Shown: positions 8,168 through 17,625 of the stretch, in pieces
How the letters are laid out: each line of letters opens with the position of its first letter
How positions within the stretch are numbered: position 1 is the stretch's first letter
Assembly (NCBI RefSeq): GCF_000317205.1
Contig: NZ_AJLK01000004.1
Coordinates: 1-64,000 of the forward strand
Direction of reading: 5' to 3'
Length of the DNA: 64,000 nt
Source of the DNA: Fischerella muscicola PCC 7414
GTDB lineage: Bacteria > Cyanobacteriota > Cyanobacteriia > Cyanobacteriales > Nostocaceae
Notes under the pieces: model-generated
The model's database searches: none
Seen by the model: only the letters and a program-made list of their open reading frames with translations
Told to the model about the DNA's origin: nothing
Program-made: the position numbers and the translations under genes

Positions 8168-9766
8168 TTACAGCCCCACTTGCACGGGTGCGCGAGAAAG
8201 TTGCACATCGTACTCTGTTGGTTGCAAAAGCGATCGCCCAGTCATTTCTGGTGGTTGAGGTAGCTGTAAAATCTGCAAAATCGTAGGAGCGATGTCAGCT
8301 AGTTTGCCATCGTTACGCAAGGTAACATTGCCGCCATGACCAGGGATTTTCGCCTGTTCTCCTTCCACGATAATCAGAGGGACTGGGTTAGTAGTGTGAG
8401 CCGTCCAGGGGTTGCCATTCTCATCTATCATGTGTTCGGCGTTGCCATGGTCAGCTGTAATAATTGCTGTACCTCCAGCTTTACTTATACTGGTCAGCAG
8501 GCGACCTAAACACTGATCTACTGCTTCAATTGCTTCTACTGTTGCTGGGATCTGACCAGTGTGTCCCACCATGTCTGGGTTAGCATAGTTAATTACAACT
8601 AAGGAATAAATACCCTTTTCAATAGCTGCTGCTGCTACATCTGTAACTGCTTGGGCCGACATCGTCGGCGCTTTGTCGTAGGTAGCAACCATAGGACTAT
8701 TAACTAGTTGCCTGTCTTCTCCTGGGAAGGGTTCTTCTAGTCCTCCATTGAAGAAGTAGGTAACGTGGGCGTATTTTTCAGTTTCGGCGGTACGAAACTG
8801 TTTGAGATGATGCTGAGAAATGACTTCTCCGAGAATATTACTTAAATTTTGCGGTTCAAAGGCAACCTTTACTGGCAATTCTGGGTCGTACTGTGTAAAG
8901 GTGACAAAGGACAGTGGCGTGATCAGCTTTCTTTCAAAACCATTAAATTCTGGACTCACGAAAGCTTGGGTGAGTTGTCTGGCGCGATCGGGACGGAAGT
9001 TGAAAAATATGACCCCATCTCCTGGTTCTATGGCTCCAGGCGCTATTCTGACTGGAACTATAAACTCGTCTGTTACACCCTCTGCATAGGATGCTTGCAG
9101 AACTTCTACGGCAGAATGACCATTGCCAGAACTATCTTTTGTCATCACATCGTAGGCACGTTGAACCCGATCCCAACGGCGATCGCGATCCATTGCATAG
9201 TAGCGACCACTAAGGGTGACTATGCGTCCGACTCCGATCCGGTCAATGTAGTCCTGGATCAGTGCGATGGAGTTAATGCCGTCTGTGGGGGTGGTATCGC
9301 GGCCATCAGTGATTGCATGGATGCAAATGTTTGATATTTCCTGACTTTTTGCTAAGTCAAGTAGTCCAAACAGATGGCTAATGTGCGAGTGTACACCACC
9401 CTCAGAACAAAGCCCGATCATGTGCAATTTACCATTGCGACTTCGGACTTCTTGACAAATGCTGACAAGTGCTGAATTTTTGAGGATGGAACCATCTTCT
9501 ACTGTATCAGAAATGCGTACCAACTCTTGGGGTACAACCCTGCCAGCGCCAATGTTCAAGTGACCAACTTCAGAGTTACCCATTTGACCCTCTGGCAACC
9601 CTACCGCTTTTCCTGATGTGCGGATAAGGGTATGCGGATATGCTGCCCATAAGCTATCCATTACCGGAGTCTTAGCAGCGGCAATAGCATTTCCTTTTGT
9701 CTCCTCGCAGTAGCCCCATCCGTCTAAAATGACTAGCACCACGGGAGCAACAGGTGCTTTGGTCAT
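8168..9766 (-). CDS. gpmI: 2,3-bisphosphoglycerate-independent phosphoglycerate mutase
   Basis: Interconverts 3- and 2-phosphoglycerate in glycolysis and lower carbon metabolism using a Mn-dependent phosphoserine mechanism. The N-terminal metal site VVLVILDGWGY (residues 8-18) and the catalytic Ser in GQMGNSEVGHLNIGAG (Ser about residue 65) are present. So are the HAITDGRDT block (about 149), the NFRPDRARQL block (about 256) and the C-terminal metal block ITADHGNAEHM (about 438-448). The 532-residue length matches the family. It starts at ATG 9766 and is followed on the same strand by secG. Confidence 0.97.
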   Translation of the reverse strand: MTKAPVAPVVLVILDGWGYCEETKGNAIAAAKTPVMDSLWAAYPHTLIRTSGKAVGLPEGQMGNSEVGHLNIGAGRVVPQELVRISDTVEDGSILKNSALVSICQEVRSRNGKLHMIGLCSEGGVHSHISHLFGLLDLAKSQEISNICIHAITDGRDTTPTDGINSIALIQDYIDRIGVGRIVTLSGRYYAMDRDRRWDRVQRAYDVMTKDSSGNGHSAVEVLQASYAEGVTDEFIVPVRIAPGAIEPGDGVIFFNFRPDRARQLTQAFVSPEFNGFERKLITPLSFVTFTQYDPELPVKVAFEPQNLSNILGEVISQHHLKQFRTAETEKYAHVTYFFNGGLEEPFPGEDRQLVNSPMVATYDKAPTMSAQAVTDVAAAAIEKGIYSLVVINYANPDMVGHTGQIPATVEAIEAVDQCLGRLLTSISKAGGTAIITADHGNAEHMIDENGNPWTAHTTNPVPLIIVEGEQAKIPGHGGNVTLRNDGKLADIAPTILQILQLPQPPEMTGRSLLQPTEYDVQLSRAPVQVGL

Positions 9767-10332
9767 AATAAAATTGCCCTTTACTTTTTGTAATACCCGA
9801 ATGATACCACTGCTAACCGCAGCTGCAAGTAGATTTGTGCTTATTAACTTCTTATATGAGAGTTTTTCTATTTTTTAGATATTTCTTAAACTTTGTGGTA
9901 GTGAGGGGTTGGGGATCGGGGATCGGGGAAGGGGGAATAGCTTGAAGAATGTGTAATTAATTTTGTAATGCTACTTAATAATGCTTCGTTGTTGGGCATT
10001 GGGCATTGGAAAAATCATCAGTATCTTAATTACCCTTACGGGTTCGCGCTTACGCTCATGGGGGACTCACCGGCCCCCACGACCGACAGGGAGTGGGGAT
10101 TGGGGGAGAACCCCCCTTGGGGCGCGCTGGCTCACCAATTACCCATTACCAATTACCAGGACAGCCCCGCTATCAAAATATGGGCGAATCCCCAAAATTT
10201 ATTCGCGGGTGTCCCCTCAATGAGATGATTGTGAAAAATTGTTGCCAAGATGCGGATATCCGCCAAAATGCTTAGATGAAGGCAAAAATAGCAAACTTGG
10301 TTGTTCCCTCATTACTGCTCAAAATTTAATAT
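9767..10332. repeat. 566-bp intergenic region with dispersed GC-rich repeats
   Basis: This divergent region lies between gpmI (leftward) and the phytochrome-like gene (rightward). Positions about 9900-9945 hold GGGGATCGGGGATCGGGG-type repeats. Positions about 9985-10165 hold TTGGGCATTGGGCATTGG, a GGGGATTGGGGGAGAACCCCCC hairpin and ACCAATTACCCATTACC repeats. Similar elements, including the CCCACTCCCTGTCGGTCGTGGG piece, recur inverted at 14300-14345. Three short overlapping plus-strand ORFs here (9968-10275) are translations of these repeats and are not called as genes. Confidence 0.65.
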
Positions 10333-11733
10333 ATGCAGGATAATTTCAAGCAAAAAAGTTTACTGCGCCAGCTTACAAGCTATATCCGTCAAAAGCTAGA
10401 ATTGCAGGTGATTTTGACAGCAACAGTGGCAGAGTTACGGTCGTTTTTGGAAATTGATAGAGTAAAAATTTACAAGTTTAATCCAGATGGAAGCGGTCAA
10501 GTTATTGCTGAATCTGTAGATCATAATCGGTTGCCGTCGGTGTTGGGGCTACATTTTCCTGGGGATGAAATTCCGCCCCAATACCGTGATTTGTATCTCA
10601 AGGTACGGGTGCGTTCGATTGTGAATGTTGATACTAAGCAAATTGGTCAAAGCCCCCTGTATGATTCGGAAACAGGAGAAATGATCTCTGAGGAGTTCCG
10701 CTACCGCCCTGTTGATCCGTGCCATTTGGAATACCTAACGGCGATGGGGGTTAAATCTTCTCTCGTATTACCTATTCTGCATGATGATCAACTCTGGGGG
10801 TTGCTGGCGTCTCACCATGCAGAACCTCGTTCGATTGCAGAATCGGAAGTGGAAGTGGTGCAGATGGTTGTTGATCAGTTGTCAGTAGCGATCGCTCAAA
10901 GTGCCCTTCTTTCCCAAGTGCCGCAAACAGCTTCACAGGAAGCTACCATCAAGCACATTGTCACCCTACTACATTCACTATCTACTGTTGAATTTCAGTC
11001 AGCTTTGGCACAAACCGTTACCGCATTCGGTGGTTCTGGTGGCAGGCTGTGCATGAGAAATGAAGGATTTAATCTCCAAGACGGCAATGCCAAGAGCTTT
11101 TTAGACTGTTTGGAAACCTCCAGCAATCACCTCAAGGTTTATGCCTACGGCAAACAACCTGTGATGCCAGAACTGGCAAAATATCAATTGATGGAGCAGT
11201 ATAGCATCTGGCAGGAACATTATAAGTTTGGGAATTATGATGTTTGGGCAATTTCCGACATTTATCAAATACATGAGTTCCGTTTTTTACAAGTGGCTTT
11301 CACTTCATCCAAAGTTCGTAGCATCTTGATGATTCCACTTGTGTATCGTCAGCAATTGCTGGGATACTTAAGTATTTTTCGAGACGAAACTCAGACAGAA
11401 CCTTTGTGGGCAGGAGAGTGTGACTCCGACGAGCGGTTGCTTTACCCCCGTCAATCGTTTAATGCTTGGCGAGAGTCCACAAAAGCACAAACTCGTGAGT
11501 GGACAACCGAGGAAATTGAACTAGCAACGGAGGTGGGTAAACAATTTGCCTTCGCGATTCACGAACATGAGCTAAACCAACATGTACATAAGCAAATTGG
11601 TAATTTGCAACGTATAAAACAACAACAGGAGGTACTAATCAGACTTGTTACTAAGATGCGGCGATCCATGCAATTCCCAACGCCCGATTTTGATAACTCT
11701 ATCGAGTCAAGTCCATCACTTTTTGAAGAATAA
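10333..11733 (+). CDS. Knotless (Cph2-type) phytochrome photosensory module, GAF-PHY, no output domain
   Basis: Residues 1-195 form a GAF domain of phytochrome type: FPGDEIPPQYRDLYLKVRVR (about 75-94), then the bilin-attachment pair Cys130-His131 in DPCHLEYLTAMGV, and WGLLASHH (about 155-162). Residues about 205-420 form a PHY-like GAF domain with the tongue motif PRQSF at 372-376 and W379. There is no N-terminal PAS domain, as in knotless phytochromes, and after a short coiled segment the protein ends at residue 466. Kinase, GGDEF and EAL domains are all absent, and no downstream frame extends it. It should bind a linear tetrapyrrole at Cys130 and act by protein contact, or be a truncated remnant. 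Both Cys and His are intact, which argues for a working photosensor. Confidence 0.82.
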   Translation: MQDNFKQKSLLRQLTSYIRQKLELQVILTATVAELRSFLEIDRVKIYKFNPDGSGQVIAESVDHNRLPSVLGLHFPGDEIPPQYRDLYLKVRVRSIVNVDTKQIGQSPLYDSETGEMISEEFRYRPVDPCHLEYLTAMGVKSSLVLPILHDDQLWGLLASHHAEPRSIAESEVEVVQMVVDQLSVAIAQSALLSQVPQTASQEATIKHIVTLLHSLSTVEFQSALAQTVTAFGGSGGRLCMRNEGFNLQDGNAKSFLDCLETSSNHLKVYAYGKQPVMPELAKYQLMEQYSIWQEHYKFGNYDVWAISDIYQIHEFRFLQVAFTSSKVRSILMIPLVYRQQLLGYLSIFRDETQTEPLWAGECDSDERLLYPRQSFNAWRESTKAQTREWTTEEIELATEVGKQFAFAIHEHELNQHVHKQIGNLQRIKQQQEVLIRLVTKMRRSMQFPTPDFDNSIESSPSLFEE

Positions 11734-11790
11734 AGGCTTGGTATGTAGCCTGAACTGAGGTGCGATCGCAGCCATAAATTGTAGTGGTAT

Positions 11791-13485
11791 TTACTTCTTC
11801 TTGGCAGCAGCCTTGGCAGCTTTAGCAGCTTTTTTGGCAGCTTTTTCAGCAGCGATCGCTGCTAATCTCGCTTGTTCTTTTTCTTCAGCTATTTTCTCAA
11901 GGTAGTAATGGTAGTCACCTAAGTAAACTCGGAATTCACCATCGCGAATTTCTACAATTTTATTAGCTACCTGAGAAATAAAATAGCGGTCGTGAGAAAC
12001 AATTATCGCTGTGCCATCGTAGTTTTGTAGTGCTTCTTCCAGCATTTCTTTGGCGGGAATATCTAAGTGGTTTGTTGGCTCATCTAATATTAATAAATTC
12101 GCTGGACACAACAACATTTTTGCTAATGCTAAACGCGCTTTTTCACCACCACTTAAAGCCGCAACTTTTTTGAAGACTGTATCACCACTAAATAAAAAGC
12201 GTCCTAATAAGGTGCGAACGTCTTCGTTTTTCCAATCAGGTACTTCGTCATGAATGGTTTCCATGACTGTTTTTTCTAAGTCTAAAGCTTCTGCTTGGTT
12301 TTGTTCAAAATATCCTGGGATCACATGATGTTCGCCTAGTTTGACAACACCTTCTGTGGGTTGTTCCATACCCATAATTAGGCGCAGTAATGTTGATTTA
12401 CCAGCGCCATTGGGAGCAACAAAGGCGATGCGATCGCCTCTCTCAATCAGGAGATTTGCCCCTAAAAATAGAATTTTGTCATCGTAGATGTGAGTTAAGT
12501 TTTTAATTTCTACAACTTCTCTGCCACTTCGGGGTGCAGGGGGGAAACGAAATTGTAGTGTTTTCACTCCTACTGTAGGGGCTTCGATACGCTCGATTTT
12601 TTCTAGTTGTTTTTCACGGCTTTTGGCTTGGGTGCTACGGGTGGCGCTAGCACGGAATTTATCAACAAAAGCTTGTTGTTTTTCTAATTCTTTTTGCTGA
12701 CGTTCGTAGGCACTCAGTTGTGCTGTTTGGTTTTCAGATTTTTGTTGTAAATATGCTGAATAGTTACCAAGATAAGTAGTAGAAACACCTCGTTCTGTTT
12801 CGACTATTTGAGTGCAGAGACGATCTAAAAACTCCCGGTCATGGGAAACTATGACCATTGGTGTATTCAAGCCTTTGAGGTAATTTTCTAACCACTCAAT
12901 TGTTTCTAAATCTAGGTGGTTTGTTGGCTCGTCTAACAGTAATAAATCAGGTTCTTGCAGGAGGATTTTAGCCAAACTGATCCGCATTTGCCAACCACCA
13001 CTGAAGGCACTAACGAGGCGATCGCCGTCTTCTGGTTCAAAACCGATTTCTGGTAATATCTTGCCAATGCGTGCTTCTAAGCCGTAACCATCTAGGGCTT
13101 CAAATTGCCGTTGCAGCTTATCCAACTTATTAATTAGTTTATCCAGTTCTTCTGGAGAGGCGGTTTCCATCTGCTTTTGCACCTGCACCAAAGATAACTG
13201 TACCTGGTTTGCTTCCTTAAAGACTGTCCACAATTCTTCTTTGATAGTGCGACTAGGATCTACATCAAATTCTTGATTGAGATAAGATATGTGTAAACTG
13301 GCAGGACGAATAACTTCGCCAGAGGTTGGCTCTATTTTACCCGTGATGATTTTGAGTTGGGTAGATTTACCAGCGCCGTTAACCCCAACTAAACCAACGC
13401 GATCGCCTGTTTTAACTTCCCAATTAATATCCTTGAGAACTTCGCCAGTCGGATAAATTTTACTAATATGTTCTAGTCGCAGCAT
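11791..13485 (-). CDS. ABC-F family ATPase (Uup/YdiF-like)
   Basis: A 564-residue cytosolic protein with two ABC ATPase domains and no membrane segments, as in ABC-F translation or ribosome-associated factors. Walker A motifs are GVNGAGKST (about residue 34) and APNGAGKST (about 359). Signature motifs are SGGWQMR (about 166) and SGGEKARLALAK (about 445). Walker B motifs are LLLLDEPTNHLD (about 182) and LLILDEPTNHLD (about 464). The inter-domain linker has the basic helical QKELEKQQAFVDKFR region. The C-terminus is a Lys/Ala-rich tail (KAAKAAKAAAKKK). The DNA over the tail is repetitive. Likely role: clearing stalled or antibiotic-bound ribosomes; the exact subfamily is uncertain. Confidence 0.93.
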   Translation of the reverse strand: MLRLEHISKIYPTGEVLKDINWEVKTGDRVGLVGVNGAGKSTQLKIITGKIEPTSGEVIRPASLHISYLNQEFDVDPSRTIKEELWTVFKEANQVQLSLVQVQKQMETASPEELDKLINKLDKLQRQFEALDGYGLEARIGKILPEIGFEPEDGDRLVSAFSGGWQMRISLAKILLQEPDLLLLDEPTNHLDLETIEWLENYLKGLNTPMVIVSHDREFLDRLCTQIVETERGVSTTYLGNYSAYLQQKSENQTAQLSAYERQQKELEKQQAFVDKFRASATRSTQAKSREKQLEKIERIEAPTVGVKTLQFRFPPAPRSGREVVEIKNLTHIYDDKILFLGANLLIERGDRIAFVAPNGAGKSTLLRLIMGMEQPTEGVVKLGEHHVIPGYFEQNQAEALDLEKTVMETIHDEVPDWKNEDVRTLLGRFLFSGDTVFKKVAALSGGEKARLALAKMLLCPANLLILDEPTNHLDIPAKEMLEEALQNYDGTAIIVSHDRYFISQVANKIVEIRDGEFRVYLGDYHYYLEKIAEEKEQARLAAIAAEKAAKKAAKAAKAAAKKK

Positions 13486-13769
13486 TGAGTGTCTCCAAGG
13501 TAAGCAACAAGCAGGGAAGGCTAACTCACATCGAGTCCAATCTTAACAAAATTTAACTACAAATTTGATGTGAATAATTCCTTGAAGACAAAGAAAAAGA
13601 TTTTAGTGAGTGATGCACTGATAGTTGCTGCATCAATTTTTAAATATCGTCTTGTTCAGAAGACTGCTGTTGTGTTAATTGTCTAACTTCCTCTTCTGTG
13701 GATAAATACTAATAAAAGGCCGTACAGACGGGCTATTGAATATACTTTAATTGTTTAGCGTGTTGGGGA

Positions 13770-14099
13770 TTATCTTCCAAAAATTGGGGCGTTGGTGTTA
13801 CGTCTGTGAAATACAATTGACCCTACATTACAAAGCAAACAGGTAATAGCTAGCCACAACAAAACATAAGTGGGAATCATGACTACGCCGATCATAAACC
13901 AAGTGTAAACGTGCAGTATCATCACAACAGCAAATATACAGGCTACTATTGCTGATTGCCAAACTTGATATGACGGGCGACGGAGTGCAGCAAAAACCAT
14001 CGTCAACAGCGTTGCAAGTAAGTTTGCTGGCACGAGAAATGCACAAATGCTAACGCAGTTGGTGCGGGAAAACTCCACTAAGCTGTTGAAATCGAGCAT
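13770..14099 (-). CDS. Small membrane protein with three predicted spans, unknown
   Basis: The 109-residue product has hydrophobic spans near residues 17-38, 48-66 and 70-95 (YVLLWLAITCLLCNVGSIVF) and a short basic C-terminus (FHRRNTNAPIFGR). I do not recognise the family. Start taken at ATG 14099. It stands alone between the ABC-F gene and a repeat-filled gap. Confidence 0.6.
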   Translation of the reverse strand: MLDFNSLVEFSRTNCVSICAFLVPANLLATLLTMVFAALRRPSYQVWQSAIVACIFAVVMILHVYTWFMIGVVMIPTYVLLWLAITCLLCNVGSIVFHRRNTNAPIFGR

Positions 14100-14213
14100 T
14101 AATCTTTAAGGTAATGTCAATTTAGTATAAAACAATTAATCAGGCAATTAAATAACGAAATATAAACATGAGCAGTACTGAATTTAATATTATGAAAAAT
14201 TTACATATTAGTT

Positions 14214-14430
14214 AATAGTTAGTGGTTGGTGGTTGATGGTTGGTTGTTGGTGGTTAGTAGTTAATGACTACTACTCCCCATCACCCCATCTCCCCACTGC
14301 CCCTAATCCCCACTCCCTGTCGGTCGTGGGGTCCGGTGAGTTCCCCATTGCCCCCCAACCCCACAAAGTGGGGACCCCTAGCCCCCCACCTCCCCATCAC
14401 CCCATCACCCCATCACCCCATCCTCCCCTC
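14214..14430. repeat. Dispersed GTTGGTTG and CCCCATCACCCCATC repeats
   Basis: Short tandem repeats of the TTAGTGGTTGGTGG type (14214-14260) are followed by C-rich repeats (CATCACCCCATCACCCC, 14279-14428). Between them lies an inverted relative of the 10076-10096 element (CCCACTCCCTGTCGGTCGTGGG). A 71-codon ORF across it is repeat translation. Confidence 0.7.
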
Positions 14431-16767
14431 CTAGCTTCCCGCACCTAATCTCTGCATTAATTTTGCTACGGAGTGAATTAATTGATTTGGTTCAACTGGC
14501 TTGGAAACATAGATCTGAAAACCTGCATCAAGGGCTTGTTGACAATCTTGTGGTCTAGCATAAGCTGTTAATGCGATCGCAGGTAAATCTCTTCCTTGTT
14601 CTGGCTGTAAGTTTCGTATTTTACGTATTAATGTGTATCCATCTTCTTCAGGCATACTGATATCACTAATCAACACATCCGGTAAGGATTTTGCAATCAT
14701 TAAAAGTGCCGATTGTACCGAATCAACTGCTGTTACCTCTGCTCCCGATTCTTGCAGCACGGTGGTTACATATTCTCGTGTATCAGTATCGTCATCCACG
14801 ACTAACACCTGCAAACCACTCAAGGATGATTCTATAACAGAACTGGGGGAAGCTGTTTTCGTTATCTGTTCTGTTTGTTTTAATTTCCATCTTTGGAGAA
14901 CAGGCGCTTTCGGGAAATTTCCCTCTGCTTTGGTAGCAACAGCACATTCTTGGTTTTTTGATTCCTGATCTTGGGATACTTGCTGTGTTGCCAACAATGG
15001 CAACTTTACACTAAATGTTGCTCCCTGTCCGACTCCTGAACTATCAGCATGAACACTACCACCATGCATTTCCACTAAATAACGTACGATCGCTAATCCT
15101 AATCCTAAACCGCCGTGGTTTCTAGTTATACTCCCGTCTGCTTGACGGAAACGATCAAAAACGTAGGGGAGAAATTCTGGACTAATGCCAACACCTGTGT
15201 CAGTGATGGTAATTTGGGCATAGTGGTTTTTGTGATGGGGTCGTAGAGTAGTGGAGTGGTGGGGAGAGGTTGATTCCACTTTCTCCCCATCTCCGGTTCT
15301 CCCCATCTCCCAATCGTTTACTACTTCTAGGCGTACTTCTACCCTACCGTCAGAGGGGGTAAATTTAATGGCATTGTTAAGCAAGTTCCATAGAACTTGT
15401 TGTAGGCGATTAGGATCACCAGAGACGATTACGGAAGACGCGGTGACTGGAAGAGGCGGGGACGCGGAGAGTATTTCATCTGTATTCCTCGTGTCCCCGT
15501 GTCCCTGCATCCCTGCGTCCTCTTTATTTTCCGTGTCGTCGTATCGTTGCGTCGCCGTGTTCTCTGTTTCGTTGAGTTCAACTACGTATTCAAGTTGAAT
15601 TTTTTTTGCTTCTGCTTCTAGACGTATGCTATTTACAACTGTTGCAGTTAAGTTAACTAAGTTAACTGGACAAATATTAAGAGTAAGCTTGCCTCGCATA
15701 ATGCGCGAGACATCTAGGATATCTTCTATAAGCTGAGCTTGTAAACCAGCATTGCGTTCAATTGTTTCTATAGCACGGTCGATCGCTTCTTCATTTAATT
15801 TTCGCTGTCGCAGCAGTCTTGCCCAACCCAGTATAGATGTTAAGGGTGTGCGGAGTTCATGGGAGAGGGTGGCTAAAAATTCATCTTTGAGGCGATTTGC
15901 TGTTTCTGCTTCTTGGCGTGCTGTTTGTTCGCGAATAAGTTTGATATGTTCTTCTTCAGCTTTTTTGCGTTCTGTGATGTCTTCTGATGTACCTGTAAAA
16001 CCGATGACATTGCCTTCTTCGGAAAGCATTGGTGATGAGGACATATAAACCCAGCGCTCAATTCCTGCTGGAGTGATGATGCGAAACTCTCCTTTGTATC
16101 CCCTACCTTCAGTAGCAGCAGCATACCAATTTGCAACTACTGATTGTTGATCTTCATGATGAATTGTTGTGATCCAGCCTTCGTCTAAACTTTGCTCTGG
16201 TGTTAAACCAAAAATAGCATGGTAGCGGGGGTTAGCATAAGTACATTTACCACTAGGATCAGTTAAAAAAATGCCTACGGGTGAACAAGCACTCAAAGAA
16301 CGAAACATTTCTTCGCGTTTTTTAAGTTCAGCATTCATTGCTGCTAACTGTGCGGCTTGTCGCTTCACTTCGGCACTTTTTTGGAATAAATCAATAAATG
16401 CTGCTACTTTGGACTTCAATATTTCCGGTTCTATGGGCTTAAAGAGATAGTCTACTGCACCCAAAGAATATCCTCTAAAGACCATGTTGTCACTGGTGTT
16501 GAATGCCGTTACAAAAATTATTGGTGTATGCCGCGATCGCTCTCGTTGTCTAATCAAGGCTGCTGTCTCGAACCCGTCCAGATCTGGCATTTGTACATCC
16601 AGCAAAATCACGGCAAAATCCTGATTCAATAGATTTCGCAAGGCTTCTGCGCCTGATGTAGCCCTTACCAAGTTTTGACCAAGGCTGTCTAAAATTGCCT
16701 CTAGGGCTAGCAAATTCTCTGGATGGTCATCTACCAACAGAACATTAACTTTAGGCTCAAATGACAT
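14431..16767 (-). CDS. Hybrid sensor kinase: REC-PAS-HisKA-HATPase-REC
   Basis: A 778-residue soluble two-component protein. Domains in order: receiver (residues 5-125, LLDVQMPDLDGFE with the phospho-Asp), PAS/PAC (about 150-270), HisKA with the H-box [15 protein letters not shown] (about 300), HATPase_c (NLLNNAIKFTP about 460, then DTGVGISP and GGLGLGLAIVRYLVEMHGG), and a C-terminal receiver (VLVVDDDTDTREYV...ISDISMPEEDGY). Two low-complexity insertions are repeat-derived: one between the HisKA region and the N-box (TATQRYDDTENKEDAGMQGH), one inside the ATPase domain ([20 protein letters not shown]). It is the last gene of a minus-strand block containing cheB, cheR and two giant kinases, so it probably shares a signalling pathway with them. 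Confidence 0.93.
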   Translation of the reverse strand: MSFEPKVNVLLVDDHPENLLALEAILDSLGQNLVRATSGAEALRNLLNQDFAVILLDVQMPDLDGFETAALIRQRERSRHTPIIFVTAFNTSDNMVFRGYSLGAVDYLFKPIEPEILKSKVAAFIDLFQKSAEVKRQAAQLAAMNAELKKREEMFRSLSACSPVGIFLTDPSGKCTYANPRYHAIFGLTPEQSLDEGWITTIHHEDQQSVVANWYAAATEGRGYKGEFRIITPAGIERWVYMSSSPMLSEEGNVIGFTGTSEDITERKKAEEEHIKLIREQTARQEAETANRLKDEFLATLSHELRTPLTSILGWARLLRQRKLNEEAIDRAIETIERNAGLQAQLIEDILDVSRIMRGKLTLNICPVNLVNLTATVVNSIRLEAEAKKIQLEYVVELNETENTATQRYDDTENKEDAGMQGHGDTRNTDEILSASPPLPVTASSVIVSGDPNRLQQVLWNLLNNAIKFTPSDGRVEVRLEVVNDWEMGRTGDGEKVESTSPHHSTTLRPHHKNHYAQITITDTGVGISPEFLPYVFDRFRQADGSITRNHGGLGLGLAIVRYLVEMHGGSVHADSSGVGQGATFSVKLPLLATQQVSQDQESKNQECAVATKAEGNFPKAPVLQRWKLKQTEQITKTASPSSVIESSLSGLQVLVVDDDTDTREYVTTVLQESGAEVTAVDSVQSALLMIAKSLPDVLISDISMPEEDGYTLIRKIRNLQPEQGRDLPAIALTAYARPQDCQQALDAGFQIYVSKPVEPNQLIHSVAKLMQRLGAGS

Positions 16768-16966
16768 TTCAAATATACACTTTTAGAAATAGAACAAGCC
16801 GTTTTTACGTCTTCCTATTGACTGTGACGCTAAAGCTAGCTGAATTCACACTATCTTAAGTTATAACTTTAGCTGGCTTGAAAATAGGTCTTGGGGATGG
16901 TAACAAGGAGTTTTATATACTTAATTAATTAGTACACTATTTATAGCTTCTCTAAAATAGGCGACA

Positions 16967-17548
16967 TCAATTACAAATTTTTACTAAGAAAGAAGGAATA
17001 TCTACTAAGGGTAAAACTTGATTTGCAACTTTGAAGGCGATCGCTGCTGCGGGCATAATTGCACAAAAGGCACTCTCAGGTTCTTCAACTATAGTCATTC
17101 CCCCGCGTGCTTTGATTTTTGCCAGTCCTTGAACACCATCTTGATTTGCTCCTGTCAACAGTACACCGATAACTTTTTGTTTATAAGCATCCGCCGCAGT
17201 TTCAAATAGCACATCAATTGATGGCCGTGCGTAGGTGACGGGGGCATCGGTAGATAGAGAAAAATAAGGTTGAGAAACTGTTTTGTCTTTACTTTCTATT
17301 AACAAGTGATAATCTGCGGGAGCTAAGTATACCCACCCAGGTAAAATTTCTTCTTTGTCTTCTGCCTCCTTAACGACTAAATTAGTGTAACTTTGTAATA
17401 AGAATCTTAGTGTATCATCAGAAGTTTTGTGACGGTGTTGGACAACGGCTATTGGTACAGGGAAAGTTTTGGGCAATCCCGATAATATGACTTGTAATGC
17501 TTCTAGTCCGCCAAAAGATGTACCAATCACAATGAGTTTATATGTCAT
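16967..17548 (-). CDS. CheB-type methylesterase domain protein without receiver
   Basis: A 193-residue stand-alone CheB C-terminal catalytic domain, which demethylates glutamyl-methyl esters in chemoreceptors. The catalytic triad is visible: Ser in GTSFGGLEAL (about residue 10), His in VVQHRHK (about 38), Asp in LLTGANQDGVQGL (about 132). There is no REC domain, so activity is not directly controlled by phosphorylation of this chain. It lies 77 nt downstream of the cheR-like gene on the same strand, across a short repeat region. Pairing with CheR beside hybrid kinases, not beside a full chemotaxis operon, suggests a non-motility role. Confidence 0.9.
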   Translation of the reverse strand: MTYKLIVIGTSFGGLEALQVILSGLPKTFPVPIAVVQHRHKTSDDTLRFLLQSYTNLVVKEAEDKEEILPGWVYLAPADYHLLIESKDKTVSQPYFSLSTDAPVTYARPSIDVLFETAADAYKQKVIGVLLTGANQDGVQGLAKIKARGGMTIVEEPESAFCAIMPAAAIAFKVANQVLPLVDIPSFLVKICN

Positions 17549-17550
17549 AA

Positions 17551-17625
17551 GTTTTTATGTGTTAGTGGTTGGTGGTTGGTGGTTGATTCTCCAAGCAACA
17601 ATCAACAAGCAACAAACAACAAAAT
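17551..17625. repeat. GTTAGTGGTTGGTGGTTG short tandem repeats
   Basis: The cheR-cheB gap consists of TTAGTGGTTGGTGGTTGGTGGTTGATT followed by the near-inverse CAACAATCAACAAGCAACAAACAAC, so it can fold into a long imperfect hairpin. The family recurs at 18486-18590, 44365-44450, 54613-54830 and 58270-58305. Confidence 0.7.

Noticed and set aside
9968-10275. Three overlapping short ORFs upstream of the phytochrome-like gene
   Set aside because: Made entirely of dispersed intergenic repeats in three frames; no consistent coding signal.
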